Shown here: one piece after another, positions 49,131 to 62,149 of the stretch | How positions within the stretch are numbered: the first letter of the stretch is position 1 | Layout of the letters: every line of letters begins with the position of its first letter | NCBI RefSeq assembly: GCF_019059575.1 | Contig: NW_024883454.1 | Coordinates: 17,638-81,637 of the forward strand | Direction: 5' to 3' | Source: Amphibalanus amphitrite | Taxonomy: Eukaryota; Arthropoda; Thecostraca; Balanomorpha; Balanidae | DNA: 64,000 bases | Position numbers and translations under genes: made by a program | The notes under the pieces: generated by a model | Seen by the model: only the letters and a program-made list of their open reading frames with translations | Databases searched by the model: none | What the model was told of the DNA's origin: nothing

Positions 49131-51713
49131 CAGGGGCGTCGCCGACGGGGGGGTCGGGGGGGTCGTGACCCCCCCCACTCTTGAAAACTGGGGGTGTCGA
49201 CCCCCCCACTTTTTGCGATGCTGAGTATGCTTTTTTAGCTTTTATGTCAGTGAAGCAGGCGTCAGCAACACCAACAAATACATCAGATTCAAAATCGCTT
49301 CAAGAGCTCCCTAAAGCCAATTAGCCAATTACCTAAAGGTCAATTAGCTGTGGGCGGGGAACACCAGTACAACAATGTTTTTAAAGGGACCCTCCCACCT
49401 TCAAAAAAGTTTATGAATTGGCATGAAAGTGATGTCGCTCGGTTCAGAAAGAGCGAAAACGAATATCTACCAAATTTCACCGAAAAATATTCACCGGTTT
49501 TCAAGATATTAGACTTTTACTTTTGTTTACTTTTTTGGGATCTCCGCTGTTTCTAGCGACTTTATTTTAGAAGTGCGGCGTTTGCGGCAGATGTTGCGCG
49601 CAAATAGCATATACCACCGCGTGCTACAAAACGTTTTAGTCAAACATTTAAAAATCGTTAGATATCTGCGCTGACGTCACACATTCAGAGGGGTATTCCT
49701 CAGCATTAGCCCCTCTGAATCAAAATGCTGCAATTTTGAAATTCAATATTTCCGATTTAAGGCATTTCTCGATGTTGTGAGTGCCGAAACCGGTAATTGT
49801 GAGCCAGGGACCCCATTTTGGCTATCTCAACTCAAATCTAATGTTAAGGTGGGAGGGTCCCTTTAAGTGGACCCCATCCTAGTACCTTTTTATCCCTCAA
49901 AGGATTGGACGCGCCAAAACTGCCCCGAGCGTTCGTCTGATCGTTTAAAAAAATGGTCGCAGTCGATTCGTCGGATCAGTACCTAACTACAAAACTACAA
50001 ACTAGCCTCAGCCCCATGGCTACCGTCAAAACTAGCTGTACAGTGCACATGTAGGGGAAAGGGAGTCAGATGGAACCGTCTCGGGCTTTCGCAAAGAAGT
50101 CGCGCAAAAAGGAGCCGATTGCAACAAAACTTCCGGTGCGCTCGAGTTAATCACCTACTTAAAATAAATCGATATCCCTGATTCAAATAAAGATGACCTT
50201 AGTTCACTTTTTCATAACGTGCTTTTAATTTATAGGGTAGTTTTTGGAGCTGATTTTGAACTTAGCGCCCATCTGAACATTTAAGAAGTAGTTGTGTTGC
50301 TTATTCATATAACATGCTAGGAAGCAATCGGTGGTGGTCATCCACTATTAGGTACTGGTCGATCTGACCTGACCTGATCTACCCCAAATGCATGGAGTCA
50401 TCATCTTCTTTCAAAATTAAGATAACATTCGTATTCAGAACCTCGAAAAACCATCACAACTTACATTCGTTAAGTTCTAGCAGATCCCGAGTTTACTTAT
50501 TGGCGATGACCTGAGTCCTGAGATGACCCGAAAACTTGTAAATGGGTATCATCGGCTTTCTCTCGTCACGGGCAGCATGCTCTTTTCTCCGCAAACCTGT
50601 AGATCGATCAGGGGTCGAAAGCATGCCTCAGCGTTAGTTTAGCATACGTTATACGTTAGCGACTGGGAAACCACCAATAGAAGGGCTACAGTGAAGCAGA
50701 AAACTATTCGATAGCTCTTTTAATGCTCTTTCGCTAGCTTCGCGTTAGATTTCATCTCAGGTCTATGTTTGGCCCATAAGAAGGCAAACAGCTAACTGGA
50801 CAGATTCTGCCGAAACATCTGCTTTGCAATAACTTTCGATTCCGTGAATTTGTATGGTATGTACATATGTTGTCTTGTCACCACCGTCTTGATCTCTTTG
50901 AGACGCGTCATATGAGTTAAAATTTGACCATTCAGAATTAACGTTAAAACGACCTCAGGTCAACGTTATGTCCTGATCGAAAAAGGACCTCCTGCTGCAT
51001 ATGAATGGATCCGTGTTGTTGAGCTGAACAGTGAACACCTTCCAGGTGCTGTCATCGCTCTACCGCGTCTTCGTCAAAAGTTGTAGAAAAAAATGCTGGT
51101 GGCCATCGATGGACATTTCCACTAATGACCTTTCGAGTCATCACTCGCCATAAGTTGCACCCTGTCCCTGGCAATGATGAGCTGATTTGTCATGGCTCCA
51201 AAGATATTTTGCGTTTCTGACGAACTTTTTCAAAGCAGGAGGCATTCGTGCTTTTTCTAATTTCTCATTATTTTCTAATGATGAGGTCACGTATTTGACC
51301 TGCCTTCAGATCAGTAAATCCTCAGTTAGAATCATAAATTGGTGACACGTATAACCCCATACATCAGGTACCTATACAGTGTACCAAATTTCGAAGTTAT
51401 GGGAGAAAAGCTACAAGAATGGCGAGAGGGGAAAGATTTTATAGAGGTATACCGTATAACTGAACTTGACATGGCGACCTGACCTTAAGTGACCAGTGAT
51501 AATTTTTACGCAAGTGATGTAGGTAGGTATACCTACCTAATAGGTTATACCAAATTTGGCGGCGCTGCGCGCCGATTTGTTACACACGCACACACACACA
51601 TACGCTGTACGCACGCACAAAACTGGGAAGTGTGGAAAAAAAAACACCCCTACCCATCGGGTGAAGACTAGAAACCCGACCCCCCCACTCAAAAATCTGT
51701 GGCGACGCCCCTG
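49131..51713. mobile_element. hAT-type element, 2.6 kb, no transposase
   Basis: An exact 8-bp target duplication, CATAGGAG (49123-49130, 51714-51721), and inverted ends CAGGGGCGTCGCC / GGCGACGCCCCTG identify a hAT-type element. It contains a MITE B copy at 49385-49862 and, around 50080-51480, diverged sequence related to the GGTCA-rich interiors of the TTAA elements. No transposase frame remains. Confidence 0.8.
49385..49862. mobile_element. TTAA MITE family B, complete copy
   Basis: TTAA lies at 49381-49384 and 49863-49866, with inverted ends AGGGACCCTCCCACCTT. The 478-bp interior is AT-rich and non-coding. It is nested in the hAT element. Confidence 0.85.
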
Positions 51714-51721
51714 CATAGGAG

Positions 51722-52843
51722 GCACTACAAAAATACTGTGGAATTGTCCAGAGAAGAATACACTTTTACTTGCAGTTTTGACTGATCACAAGAACAAATT
51801 AAATCATTCAGCAAAATTTATCATTCACATTCTATGTAAGATGGCATGGATTTCCAGCCATACTGATCAGGGCTAGAAAGGATTTTTCACCATCTGGCTT
51901 CTGGTGTCTTATTGATGCCCAAACTCGACCCAATGCCATGCTTTGCAGTCTGGAGTTATGTTCTACTATTCAACACTAAAATATCACCAAGTAAATGAAA
52001 AAATGCAATTTTTTAAATGTACCTGTGTCTATGGCTGCTAGAAGGAAAAAATCACATAATACATTCACACATCAATTGCACGATTCCCAACCCAAACACT
52101 GGTAGTTTTGGCCATTAGACCATTAATACCATGATATCATGCTGAAAAGCCAGTCAAGTAGGCCAGACTCAGTTATGTTTGAAAATGAAGCAAGAATGCA
52201 AAAATAGGTTCTTGAGGCATGAAACTCGACCCATATGGTGGGAAGCCTTCAGAAATCGAAATAGGAATCCAAGGATGTGCACCTCCAAAACCATGACAGG
52301 TGATAGCTTTGAGAATAACAGCAAGTAACCATCACATACTGATAGACTAAGCTGTATAAAAAATAATAATTCGTGTAAACATACCGGTTTCAGGTGTCCC
52401 ACAAATTAAAAGCCATTCATTTCAACTATTTGTCTTTCCTGTTGTTATCTTGGCTGCACTATAGAGTTCAGTGCTTGGCTGCAATGTTTACGTTCGCCTA
52501 GACTGTCATTTGAGCGCCAGAAATGTCATAATTCGTAAGGCACTATTTCACTGCTATATATCGAAAGCGCGCTCGCACGAAGTTTTTAAAACATTGCCAG
52601 TCCCGCCAGTCCCACAGTGACAACGCAAAGCTGAAAGCAGACCACCTATTCACAGGATAATAGGCAAAGTTGTATCTGTTTCGAATGTAGCAGCCATGTG
52701 TAAGTCAATTACCGGGGTTACATGAGCAAGTAAATGCGTATCAGGAACGGATTTTCCTATTCGCTCACCATTGTAGTCCGTTTGTAATGCGTATTAACTC
52801 TGCTCATGTAACCCCGAGCAATGAAAACAACGGAAATAATCAA
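51722..52843. other. Intergenic, nothing recognised
   Basis: AT-rich sequence between two hAT elements. No gene or repeat is supported. Confidence 0.4.
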
Positions 52844-52851
52844 GTCAAGCA

Positions 52852-53425
52852 CAGTGGCGCGGGAACCGGGGGGGCTAGGGGGGCTGAGCCCCCCCAGCTT
52901 TTCGGCTGGGGGGCTCGTAATGTATTTGAGCCCCCCCAGCTGGAGGAATCGAAATCGAAAATCTACCAACATAATTTCATAGATTCATACATAGGCGTGG
53001 GAACCGGGGGAGGGGGCAGTGGGGGAAGCTTGCCCCCACAACTCTGCGGCCGTGGGGGCGGTGCCCCCACAACGTTTCATGAGGCCAGGAACCGTTGGGC
53101 AGCTTGTCCTCCCCAAATTAGGGGTTGTGGGTCACAAAGGAAGAAAGCATGTAAGTGAAAAATCCACCTATTTCACTGGCTCGGCAACTCATTTGGCAGA
53201 TTAAAACCTTTACTCCAGGTTGCCAAAACGGTAATTTCTTCACTCAACTGAGACGGAATACCTCACTTTTTGAAAATATTTTCGTTTTTTTTTTGTTGTT
53301 GAAAAGGCCAAGGTCTGAAAAATAAGTGGCCTAAAACCGGTGAGAAAACTAGATTTGGGGGTACCCTAGGTTGATTTCTATTATGGTTCAGCCCCCCCAG
53401 TCTGGAAGAAGTTCCCGCGCCACTG
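52852..53425. mobile_element. hAT-type MITE, 574 bp
   Basis: It has exact 8-bp target duplications, GTCAAGCA (52844-52851, 53426-53433), and inverted ends CAGTGGCGCGGGAAC. A second G-rich start (GTGGGAACCGGGGGAGGG at about 52996) lies inside and may be a nested relative. Confidence 0.85.
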
Positions 53426-53433
53426 GTCAAGCA

Positions 53434-53989
53434 CTATTGAAAATTGAAATGGTACAATTTGATAATTAATTCAGAGTTCAGACAGACCTTCAGCAATCGT
53501 TTCAAAGATCGACTTTGATACGAATTACGAATCGCCTCACGGTCACTCCAATAGACGAAAGATCCTGTCACTTGTCAGTCACTTAGTGATGGCATCCGAC
53601 GGAGCAACGCCTTTCAACAGCGCGAACGCTGTATCCTGCATTTATAGGTCGGTACTAACGCAAGACCATGGATGAGATAATATGCTTTCCAGTTCATGGC
53701 AAGACCGAAAAGCATCGCAGACGCACCGCGGCGTGCTAGCCCCGTGGCGTGTCTGCTCACCCCGCTCCGCCTCGACTAAGTCAAGACTGCTTTTTTTATA
53801 CTGGCTAAAGTGATCCCACAACGGATCCTTGAAGAAAAGGATCACAATTTCACAATTCGTATAAACTATAAACCGTTCGCACTTTTTACCTGACTTCAGA
53901 CTTGTTGAAACGAAAGTAAGGTGAAACAAACGTTTTTTTATTCATTCGGCAAGTTGTAACAATTCGATGCATGGCAAATGACACTGCGC
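53434..53989. other. Intergenic, nothing recognised
   Basis: No gene or repeat is supported between the hAT MITE and the next MITE B copy. Confidence 0.4.
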
Positions 53990-53993
53990 TTAA

Positions 53994-54460
53994 AGGGACC
54001 CTCCCACCTTCAAAAAAGTTAATGAATTGGCATGAAAGTGATGTCGCTCGGTTCAGAAAGAGCAAAAATGAATATCTACCAAATTTCATCGAAAAATATT
54101 CACCGGTTTTCAAGATATTAGACTTTTACTTTTGTTTACTTTTTGGGATCTCCGCTGTTCCTAGCGACTTTATTTGAAAGTGCGGCATTTGTTGCGCGCA
54201 AAGCAGCATATACCACCGCGTGCTGCCAAACGTTTTAGTAAAAGATTTAAAAATCGTTAGATCTCCGCTGACGTCACAAATTCTAAGGGGGCATACCAAT
54301 GCATTAGCCCCTTAGAATCCGAAAACTGCAAGTTCGAAATTCCATATCTCTGAATTAAAGCATTTTTCGATGTTGTGAATGCCCAAACCGGTATTTTCAG
54401 GCCATGGCCACCAATTTGGCTATCTCAACTCAAAACTAATGTTAAGGTGGGATGGTCCCT
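53994..54460. mobile_element. TTAA MITE family B, complete copy
   Basis: TTAA lies at 53990-53993 and 54461-54464, with inverted AGGGACCCTCCCACCTT-type ends (one change on the right). It shares its right TTAA with the next copy, so the two lie head to tail. Confidence 0.85.
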
Positions 54461-54464
54461 TTAA

Positions 54465-55967
54465 AGGGACCCTCCCACCTTCAAAAAAGTTAATGAATTG
54501 GCACGAAAGTGATGTCGCTCGGTTCAGAAAGAGCGAAAACGAATCTATATTACTATTTGAGGAGGGTGCGTCTGTCCGTTACCGAGGTCCCGACTTGGTG
54601 CTGCTTTGCGTGGACTACAGGCCAGACCGTTGCACCTAGCCCGGTGAAATTTGCACAACTTATAGATCAAGGATGCGCGACGTGCCTTTGAGGGGTCTGT
54701 GCTCGATCGGGTCGATAGGGAGCGCGTGGCGCGTGCACAAAAAGTGCAAATTTGCGTCATAGACTTTACATGTATAAATCGGCGTGCGAAATCGGGCGAA
54801 AACGGCTAATTTTGACCGACACGGGTCCAGTTCCTGTGCAATATCTTGGTGACCAGGGGTCCGACCGGCACGGGGAAAACAGCATCGTGTACAGAATTGA
54901 ACGGGCTATTGAATGGTGTGCAATGCAGAGGATAGCACGCGCCACGTGCACCGGAGAGGGCACTTTTATTTGAAAAATTGCGTTTTTTGAGGGATTTTGG
55001 AATCAATTTTATTTTTAGGTGAACATTAAATGGAGCGAGTTGAATCAACGCCTATTTGCAAGAGAAAGGTACGGCCTCTCATATAAAAATTGTGAAAAGC
55101 TGATTGATCCAAATCAAGGTGGTGCAAATCACAGGAGAAAATGGTGTTTGTCAATTTTGTGCCACTTTATTAATCACACGGGGTTTGCTGCATAACCTGA
55201 TACCTTTGGCAATTGAATATGGTACCATTGGATAGAGCATTCAATTCTGTCCAATATTCACTCTTCATTTTTGCATGATTAGCAACAGTATCCTTAAAAA
55301 TGTAAATGTTCCAAACCATTACATTGTCATTTTTAGCGAAATTCATCGATGGCCCTCAAAAGACTTCACGCCAGTTTTCGAATCATTCTAAAGTAGAACG
55401 CATGATAATACGACACGGGCACCTCGATGCGATGCATCTTTTTTGTTTCACTACAAAATGTTTTGCCGTCAAAAAGCAATCGAACGAAATGGATACCAAC
55501 CAAATCGACACAGACCAACCCAATACCCACGGGTCACAAATAACCCTTCTTCGCGTTGCGGAGCACGCGGGTAACCCTAGTTTCTACTAAATTTCATCGA
55601 AAAATATTCACCGGTTTTCAAGATATTAGACTTTTACTTTTGTTTACTTTTGGGATCTCCGCTGTTCCTAGCGACTTTATTTGAAAGTGCGGCATTTGTT
55701 GCGCGCAAAGCAGCATATACCACCGCGTGCTACCAAACGTTTTAGTAAAAGATTTAAAAATCGTTAGATCTCCGCTGACGTCACAAATTCTAAGGGGGCA
55801 TACCAATGCACTAGCCCCTTAGAATCCGAAAACTGCAAGTTTGAAATTCCATATCTCCGAATTAAAGCATTTGTCGATGTTGTGAGTGCCCAAACCGGTA
55901 TTTGCAGGCCATGGCCACCAATTTGGCTATCTCAACTCAAAACTAATGTTAAGGTGGGAGTGTCCCT
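54465..55967. mobile_element. TTAA MITE family B, copy split by a Helitron-like insert
   Basis: It starts immediately after the shared TTAA and ends at TTAA 55968-55971. Compared with the other copies it is interrupted at 54544-55580. The two halves rejoin into the expected family sequence. Confidence 0.85.
54544..55580 (+). mobile_element. Non-autonomous Helitron-like element
   Basis: The insert begins TCTATATTACTATTTGAGG and ends CCCTAG. A GC-rich stretch near the end (CGCGTTGCGGAGCACGCG) could form the subterminal hairpin. It sits between A and T with no target duplication, as expected of Helitrons (5' TC, 3' CTAG-type end, A/T target). Neither a Rep nor a helicase domain is encoded. Confidence 0.75.
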
Positions 55968-56010
55968 TTAAAGAGATCGGAGTCGGGCAGTCGAGCGCCC
56001 TGGACATTAG

Positions 56011-56145
56011 GGCCATAGGCGGCGGAACGGGGAGGGCACCGGGACACCGTGCCCCCCTTTGATTTTGGCATTTTAACATTAGCCCTATGGGAGTTGCATG
56101 GAAAGAATGGGACCAAAAGTCGGCAGTGCCCCCCCCCCCCCTTAA
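56011..56145. mobile_element. MITE A copy 4, left part
   Basis: It runs from GGCGGCGGAACGGGGAGGGC to the poly-C before TTAA (56146-56149), where a TTAA element begins. The right end of this copy was not found downstream. Confidence 0.7.
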
Positions 56146-56149
56146 CCCG

Positions 56150-57530
56150 GCAGTTGCTGGGGTATTTCGCCACCCACCGTTTGCTGGGGGGGGGGGGGGC
56201 GTTAAACGCCCCCAGCCGATAATTCGAGAACCAATAGGCGCAGCGAAACGCACGAGGCGGCAAACGAAAGAACGCGACGAGACGCTTCAGATGAGTACTC
56301 AAAAGTTGAATTTTGAGGTCACAGGTCAGGTCAAGGTCAGGTCAAACACCTGAAATCGGGCTTTCAGTAGCATGGACTTCAGGACTTCGCCAGTGGCGGC
56401 GGATTCGATTTTGGCGTGGGGGGGGGGGGGCAAGATCTCAGTCGAGATGATGTCATTGGCGGATCCAGAAAGGCGTTTTCGACGCTGTAGGGGACATACC
56501 CCCCCCCCAAAAAAAAAGTGTCCAAAATCCAAAAACTCCTCGGATTTCGATTCCTTACGGATCTACTGCTGAACAGTATAAAGCAAAAAAAAATTCTGAT
56601 AAAAGTGTTATTATTAGGAAACATAAGGTACGTTTTGTCTATTTCGGGCGATGCAGGGGCCAGGGGAGGAAGAGTAAATATTTGCTTTAAATGCCCGCTC
56701 CCTGGATCCGCCAGTGGACGATGTAACGCCTTTCGTATTGCTGTATTAGAAAAAAAGCTCCAATGGGAAAAGTTGTGCCATAACCCGATCGCATATCAGA
56801 TGTTGAAGAACGGTGCCAAACCTTTTGAAGTAGGCGAGCGATATTCTTCAATGAGGTAACTCGTTACCATTTCCTCTGTTCATTTTACGTTCGATTTCCG
56901 TTTAACCTTCCTTTAAAAAGTATTTCTGAGACAGATATCAACTGAAACTAGCTCACAGCGGGAGGAGACCGCTCAAACATTCAGAGACAGTCGGTCGCAT
57001 CTAAACCTATTGGGACAGCGATCCGCCACAAACCCTCCCCAAGGCAGTAGTTCGCCAACTAAGCTCACCGAGACAGGCTGTCTCGATAGGTTTATACAGT
57101 TAGCCTACAGCAAGGCTTAACTAAGGCCCAAACGCTCGTCAAACTGGGAACGGAGGGCTGAGGCGAGGGAGCGTGGCGGTGGGCTAGGGTGAAGGAACGG
57201 TGGCCTGGAACGAGAATCCAGAAGCTCTGGGTGGGGCGTTTCTTTATTAGGGCTTTAGGGTGCGCTGACTGCGTTGAGGTTCAAATTATCACACCAAATT
57301 TTGCCACGACATCTACCGGTTCAGGCGCTCGAGAATCAGCGGCCAATGATATCTGCAAAGACGAGGCATTTCCAACCCAGCTTCAGCCTGGTGTCAGAGC
57401 GCCTCAGGTGGCTTTAATTACAGTTGCACATACCAAACGACCTCAGTGCAGCCAGTCTGTGGCCGAAACCATTCGGAACAGACTCCAACGACGAAAAGTG
57501 AGACAAGATTAGTGCTATCGTTAAGTGCCA
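56150..57530. mobile_element. TTAA hairpin element E6, left end, and degraded repeats
   Basis: The left end reads CCCGGCAGTTGCTGGGG, followed by a G-run, GGCGTTAAACGCC and a C-run. GGTCA words lie at 56316-56345. No matching right end is present. Within the interval, 57237-57270 (CTTTATTAGGGCTTTAGGGT) resembles the 3' end of the LINE at 10572, so a truncated LINE copy may lie here. The element boundary on the right is unknown. Confidence 0.5.
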
Positions 57531-57535
57531 TTATC

Positions 57536-57798
57536 CCGCGAGTTGCTGGGGGGGGGGGGCGTTAAACGCCCCCACTTTTTTTCGCCGGGCCATAGCATAA
57601 AAACGGCGCGCCGCAGGCGCGCCAAATTTTGGGTACCTGTAGGGAATTGATTGAAGTTTATTGTGACAAAGTTTCAAAAAAATCGGTCGGACAATTTTTG
57701 AGATATCGAGGTTTTAGTGACGTCATGATTTCTGAGTTTTCGACCAAAAACGGCATATGTTCAAAAAATCATATAAAATCACAGAATAAGCATACAGA
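57536..57798. mobile_element. TTAA-type hairpin element, left end only
   Basis: It starts CCCGCGAGTTGCTGGGG, with a G-run, GCGTTAAACGC and a C-run. The preceding target reads TTAT rather than TTAA. It is cut off by the tandem duplication that begins at 57799. Confidence 0.5.
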
Positions 57799-58051
57799 CT
57801 AGGTCACCCTCCCGCGCCTACCGGCGCTAATCGTCGTTTGAACTATTTATATACACTGTGGTTTGAACATCTATATAGAAATCCCCGCCCGTCCTAGGTC
57901 ACCCTCCCGCGCCTACCGGCGCTAATCGTCGTTTGAACATCTATATAGAAATCCCTGCCCGTCCCAGGTCACCCTCCCGCGCCTACCGGCGCTAATCGTC
58001 GTTTGAACATATGTATAGAAATCCCTGCCCGTCCCGTCCATAATGCCCGCT

Positions 58052-58188
<137 letters not shown>

Positions 58189-59392
58189 ACTTTCCTTTCC
58201 CATTTCTCACTACCCCTTCCTCCCTGCCTCCATCCTCCATCCCTCTTCCCTCCCTCGCTCTCCGCTCTCTGACTTTGTCGATCACTGACCCAATCGTATA
58301 CTTACTTACCCCTCCCCATCTGTCTCTCTACCTCCTCTCCCCGTCTCCTTTATCACACTTCTTCGCTCGCTCCCTCCCTCCCTCCCTCGATTTCCTCCCC
58401 TTCCCTCAACTCCCTCCCTTCCCCTCCTCTCCCCTCCGGCCTCCACTGCAATCCCCTCTTGGTACTGAAAATATACTGGCTTCTTCCACGCCCGCGCCGC
58501 AAATACATATAGGTTTTTATGTCCCAGTTCAAGACGCTATATTGGTTTTGGTACGCTCCCAATACTAAACATGATCGCTAATTTTGTAACTAACCTATCC
58601 CAAATCTGAGTGACTCCCCCGACCCCCCCCCCCCCGACCCCTTTCCTTCCCTTCCCTCCGCACCCCCCCCCCCCCCGAGCCAACACTCACGATCGGTAAT
58701 GTTTTCAGTGCTAAAGATAGGTATAATAGTGCCTGCTCTGTTTCCGTCTCCGTCTTCCCTCTCTGTCTTAGTGTCTCTGTATCTGTCTGGTCTCCGATTC
58801 CATCCCCATCTCCGTCCTGGTTCCTGTCCCCGCTCCTGCTCCCGCTCCCGCTCCCGATCTCTGTCTCCGTTCCCGTCTTCGTCTCCCTCCCGCTGACCAC
58901 TCCATCTCCGCCTCTGTCTCTGTCTCTGTCTCTGTATCTGTCTGCTCTCCGATTCGTCCACGTTTCCGTCCCCGTTCCCGCGCTCCCGCCCGCTCTCGCT
59001 CTCTTTGTCTCCGTCTCCGTCCCCGTGCCCGCTGGCCGCTACATCTCCGTCTCCGTCCCGTCCCCGTGCCTTCCCCGTGCCCACTAAGCATAATCGATAA
59101 TCTTGTCACTATTTTGTTGAATTCTGTAACCAACCTATCCCAAATCTGGGTACCTCGCCCCCCCCCCCGCCATTTAGGATCGGTTATGTATTCATAGCGG
59201 CCGAGTGCGGCAACTAAGCTACATTTAAAAAAAACGTCTTTCGGCTCCATCCTCTTGACTTTTTCTCTCACCGACTCAATCATTTGCTCACTTACCCTTC
59301 CTTCTTTCCCACCATCATTTCCTTTATCCGTATTTCCGCTGTCCGGCAGCGGCCGCTCTGACGGCACCGCAGTTACCGGGTGCGTATTATTT

Positions 59393-59715
59393 AGGCCAGG
59401 GTTCATAATGTCCAGGGCACAATGTGTCCAGTGCTCGAATTGGCCAGTGCCTTGAATTGGCCAGTGTTCACATTGTCCAGGGATTACATGGTCCAAAAGT
59501 GGCCAACTGGCTGCAGATAGGGTAAATTCAAAGAGGCCAGGGTTCATAATGTCCAGGGCACGATGTGTCCAGTGTTCAAAATGGCCAGGGTTCATAATGT
59601 CCAGGGCACGATGTGTCCAGTGTTCGAAATGGCCAGGGTTCATAATGTCCAGGGCACGATGTGTCCAGTGTTCAAAATGGCCAGTGCCTTGAATGGGCCA
59701 GAGTTCATAGTGTCC
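59393..59715. repeat. 48-bp minisatellite, copy 1
   Basis: Units contain GGCCAGGGTTCATAATGTCC then AGGGCACGATGTGTCCAGTG and TTCAAAAT. Because 48 is divisible by three, long repetitive frames open on both strands (minus-strand unit MNPGHFEHWTHRALDI). I regard these as by-products. Confidence 0.92.
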
Positions 59716-59730
59716 AGGGATTACATAGTC

Positions 59731-59832
59731 AACCCAACCCAACCAAACCTAACCTAACCTAACCTAACCTAACCTAACCTAACCTAACCTAACCTAACCT
59801 AACCTAACCTTACCTAACCTAACCTAACCTAA
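59731..59832. repeat. Interstitial telomeric array (TTAGG)n, copy 1
   Basis: About 17 copies of AACCT/CCTAA, the complement of TTAGG. One unit is changed (TTACCT). Confidence 0.95.
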
Positions 59833-60162
59833 GGTAATGATGTTTGCCTACCAGGGATAAGGAAATAGTTTCTCGCATGAATAGATTGCAAGCAATAGTA
59901 AATCAAACTAGGTCACCCTCCCGCGCCTACCGGCGCTAATCGTCGTTTGAACTATTTATATACACTGTGGTTTGAACATCTATATAGAAATCCCCGCCCG
60001 TCCTAGGTCACCCTCCCGCGCCTACCGGCGCTAATCGTCGTTTGAACATCTATATAGAAATCCCTGCCCGTCCCAGGTCACCCTCCCGCGCCTACCGGCG
60101 CTAATCGTCGTTTGAACATATGTATAGAAATCCCTGCCCGTCCCGTCCATAATGCCCGCTTT

Positions 60163-60166
<4 letters not shown>

Positions 60167-60239
<73 letters not shown>
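60167..60239. repeat. (CT)n microsatellite, copy 2
   Basis: About 70 bases of CT, matching 58057-58188. Confidence 0.97.
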
Positions 60240-61445
60240 ACTTTCCTTTCCCATTTCTCACTACCCCTTCCTCCCTGCCTCCATCCTCCATCCCTCTTCC
60301 CTCCCTCGCTCTCCGCTCTCTGACTTTGTCGATCACTGACCCAATCGTATACTTACTTACCCCTCCCCATCTGTCTCTCTACCTCCTCTCCCCGTCTCCT
60401 TTATCACACTTCTTCGCTCGCTCCCTCCCTCCCTCCCTCGATTTCCTCCCCTTCCCTCAACTCCCTCCCTTCCCCTCCTCTCCCCTCCGGCCTCCACTGC
60501 AATCCCCTCTTGGTACTGAAAATATACTGGCTTCTTCCACGCCCGCGCCGCAAATACATATAGGTTTTTATGTCCCAGTTCAAGACGCTATATTGGTTTT
60601 GGTACGCTCCCAATACTAAACATGATCGCTAATTTTGTAACTAACCTATCCCAAATCTGAGTGACTCCCCCGACCCCCCCCCCGACCCCTTTCCTTCCCT
60701 TCCCTCCGCACCCCCCCCCCCCCCCCCGAGCCAACACTCACGATCGGTAATGTTTTCAGTGCTAAAGATAGGTATAATAGTGCCTGCTCTGTTTCCGTCT
60801 CCGTCTTCCCTCTCTGTCTTAGTGTCTCTGTATCTGTCTGGTCTCCGATTCCATCCCCATCTCCGTCCTGGTTCCTGTCCCCGCTCCTGCTCCCGCTCCC
60901 GCTCCCGATCTCTGTCTCCGTTCCCGTCTTCGTCTCCCTCCCGCTGACCACTCCATCTCCGCCTCTGTCTCTGTCTCTGTCTCTGTATCTGTCTGCTCTC
61001 CGATTCGTCCACGTTTCCGTCCCCGTTCCCGCGCTCCCGCCCGCTCTCGCTCTCTTTGTCTCCGTCTCCGTCCCCGTGCCCGCTGGCCGCTACATCTCCG
61101 TCTCCGTCCCGTCCCCGTGCCTTCCCCGTGCCCACTAAGCATAATCGATAATCTTGTCACTATTTTGTTGAATTCTGTAACCAACCTATCCCAAATCTGG
61201 GTACCTCGCCCCCCCCCCCCCGCCATTTAGGATCGGTTATGTATTCATAGCGGCCGAGTGCGGCAACTAAGCTACATTTAAAAAAAACGTCTTTCGGCTC
61301 CATCCTCTTGACTTTTTCTCTCACCGACTCAATCATTTGCTCACTTACCCTTCCTTCTTTCCCACCATCATTTCCTTTATCCGTATTTCCGCTGTCCGGC
61401 AGCGGCCGCTCTGACGGCACCGCAGTTACCGGGTGCGTATTATTT

Positions 61446-61768
61446 AGGCCAGGGTTCATAATGTCCAGGGCACAATGTGTCCAGTGCTCGAATTGGCCAG
61501 TGCCTTGAATTGGCCAGTGTTCACATTGTCCAGGGATTACATGGTCCAAAAGTGGCCAACTGGCTGCAGATAGGGTAAATTCAAAGAGGCCAGGGTTCAT
61601 AATGTCCAGGGCACGATGTGTCCAGTGTTCAAAATGGCCAGGGTTCATAATGTCCAGGGCACGATGTGTCCAGTGTTCGAAATGGCCAGGGTTCATAATG
61701 TCCAGGGCACGATGTGTCCAGTGTTCAAAATGGCCAGTGCCTTGAATGGGCCAGAGTTCATAGTGTCC
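61446..61768. repeat. 48-bp minisatellite, copy 2
   Basis: The same units as 59393-59715, in the same orientation. Confidence 0.92.
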
Positions 61769-61783
61769 AGGGATTACATAGTC

Positions 61784-61885
61784 AACCCAACCCAACCAAA
61801 CCTAACCTAACCTAACCTAACCTAACCTAACCTAACCTAACCTAACCTAACCTAACCTAACCTTACCTAACCTAACCTAACCTAA
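61784..61885. repeat. Interstitial telomeric array (TTAGG)n, copy 2
   Basis: The same array as copy 1, including the same variant unit. Confidence 0.95.
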
Positions 61886-61934
61886 GGTAATGATGTTTGC
61901 CTACCAGGGATAAGGAAATAGTTTCTCGCATGAA

Positions 61935-62065
61935 TAGATTGCAAGCAATAGTAATCAAATATGTTTAGGTTAAGTGGTTATGCATCAGGCTTCAGGCCTT
62001 CGGCCTGAAGCCAGATACATAACCACTTAACCTAAAAATATTTGATTTACTATTGCCTGTAATCT
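61935..62065. repeat. Near-perfect palindrome at the end of the duplication
   Basis: The arms read GGTTAAGTGGTTATGCATC and GGCTTCAGGCC, and their inverse follows after a TTCGG turn. Outside these, CAATAGTAATCAAATAT is mirrored by ATATTTGATTTACTATTG. The centre lies near 61999. It separates direct from inverted copies of the 48-bp repeat. Confidence 0.85.
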
Positions 62066-62149
62066 CTCCTAAGGCATTGCCTTCGGCACTGCACTGCTTT
62101 GCATTGAGCTGATTCCGTGTTTTTTACATAATGACGTCACTTTCAGTGA

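Larger units (their letters stand above)
59908..61957. repeat. 2.1-kb tandem duplication, copy 2
   Basis: Second head-to-tail copy of 57799-59907, with a shorter (CT)n and small differences in poly-C length. Near-identity points to a recent duplication. Confidence 0.9.

Noticed and set aside
59393..59715. CRISPR-like regular repeats
   Set aside because: Units are directly adjacent without unique spacers, and the genome is eukaryotic.
58768..59742. 324-residue minus-strand frame with 16-residue repeats MNPGHFEHWTHRALDI
   Set aside because: It is produced by the 48-bp minisatellite (a multiple of three) and continues through pyrimidine-rich simple sequence. It has no known domain, and the same happens in the second duplication copy.
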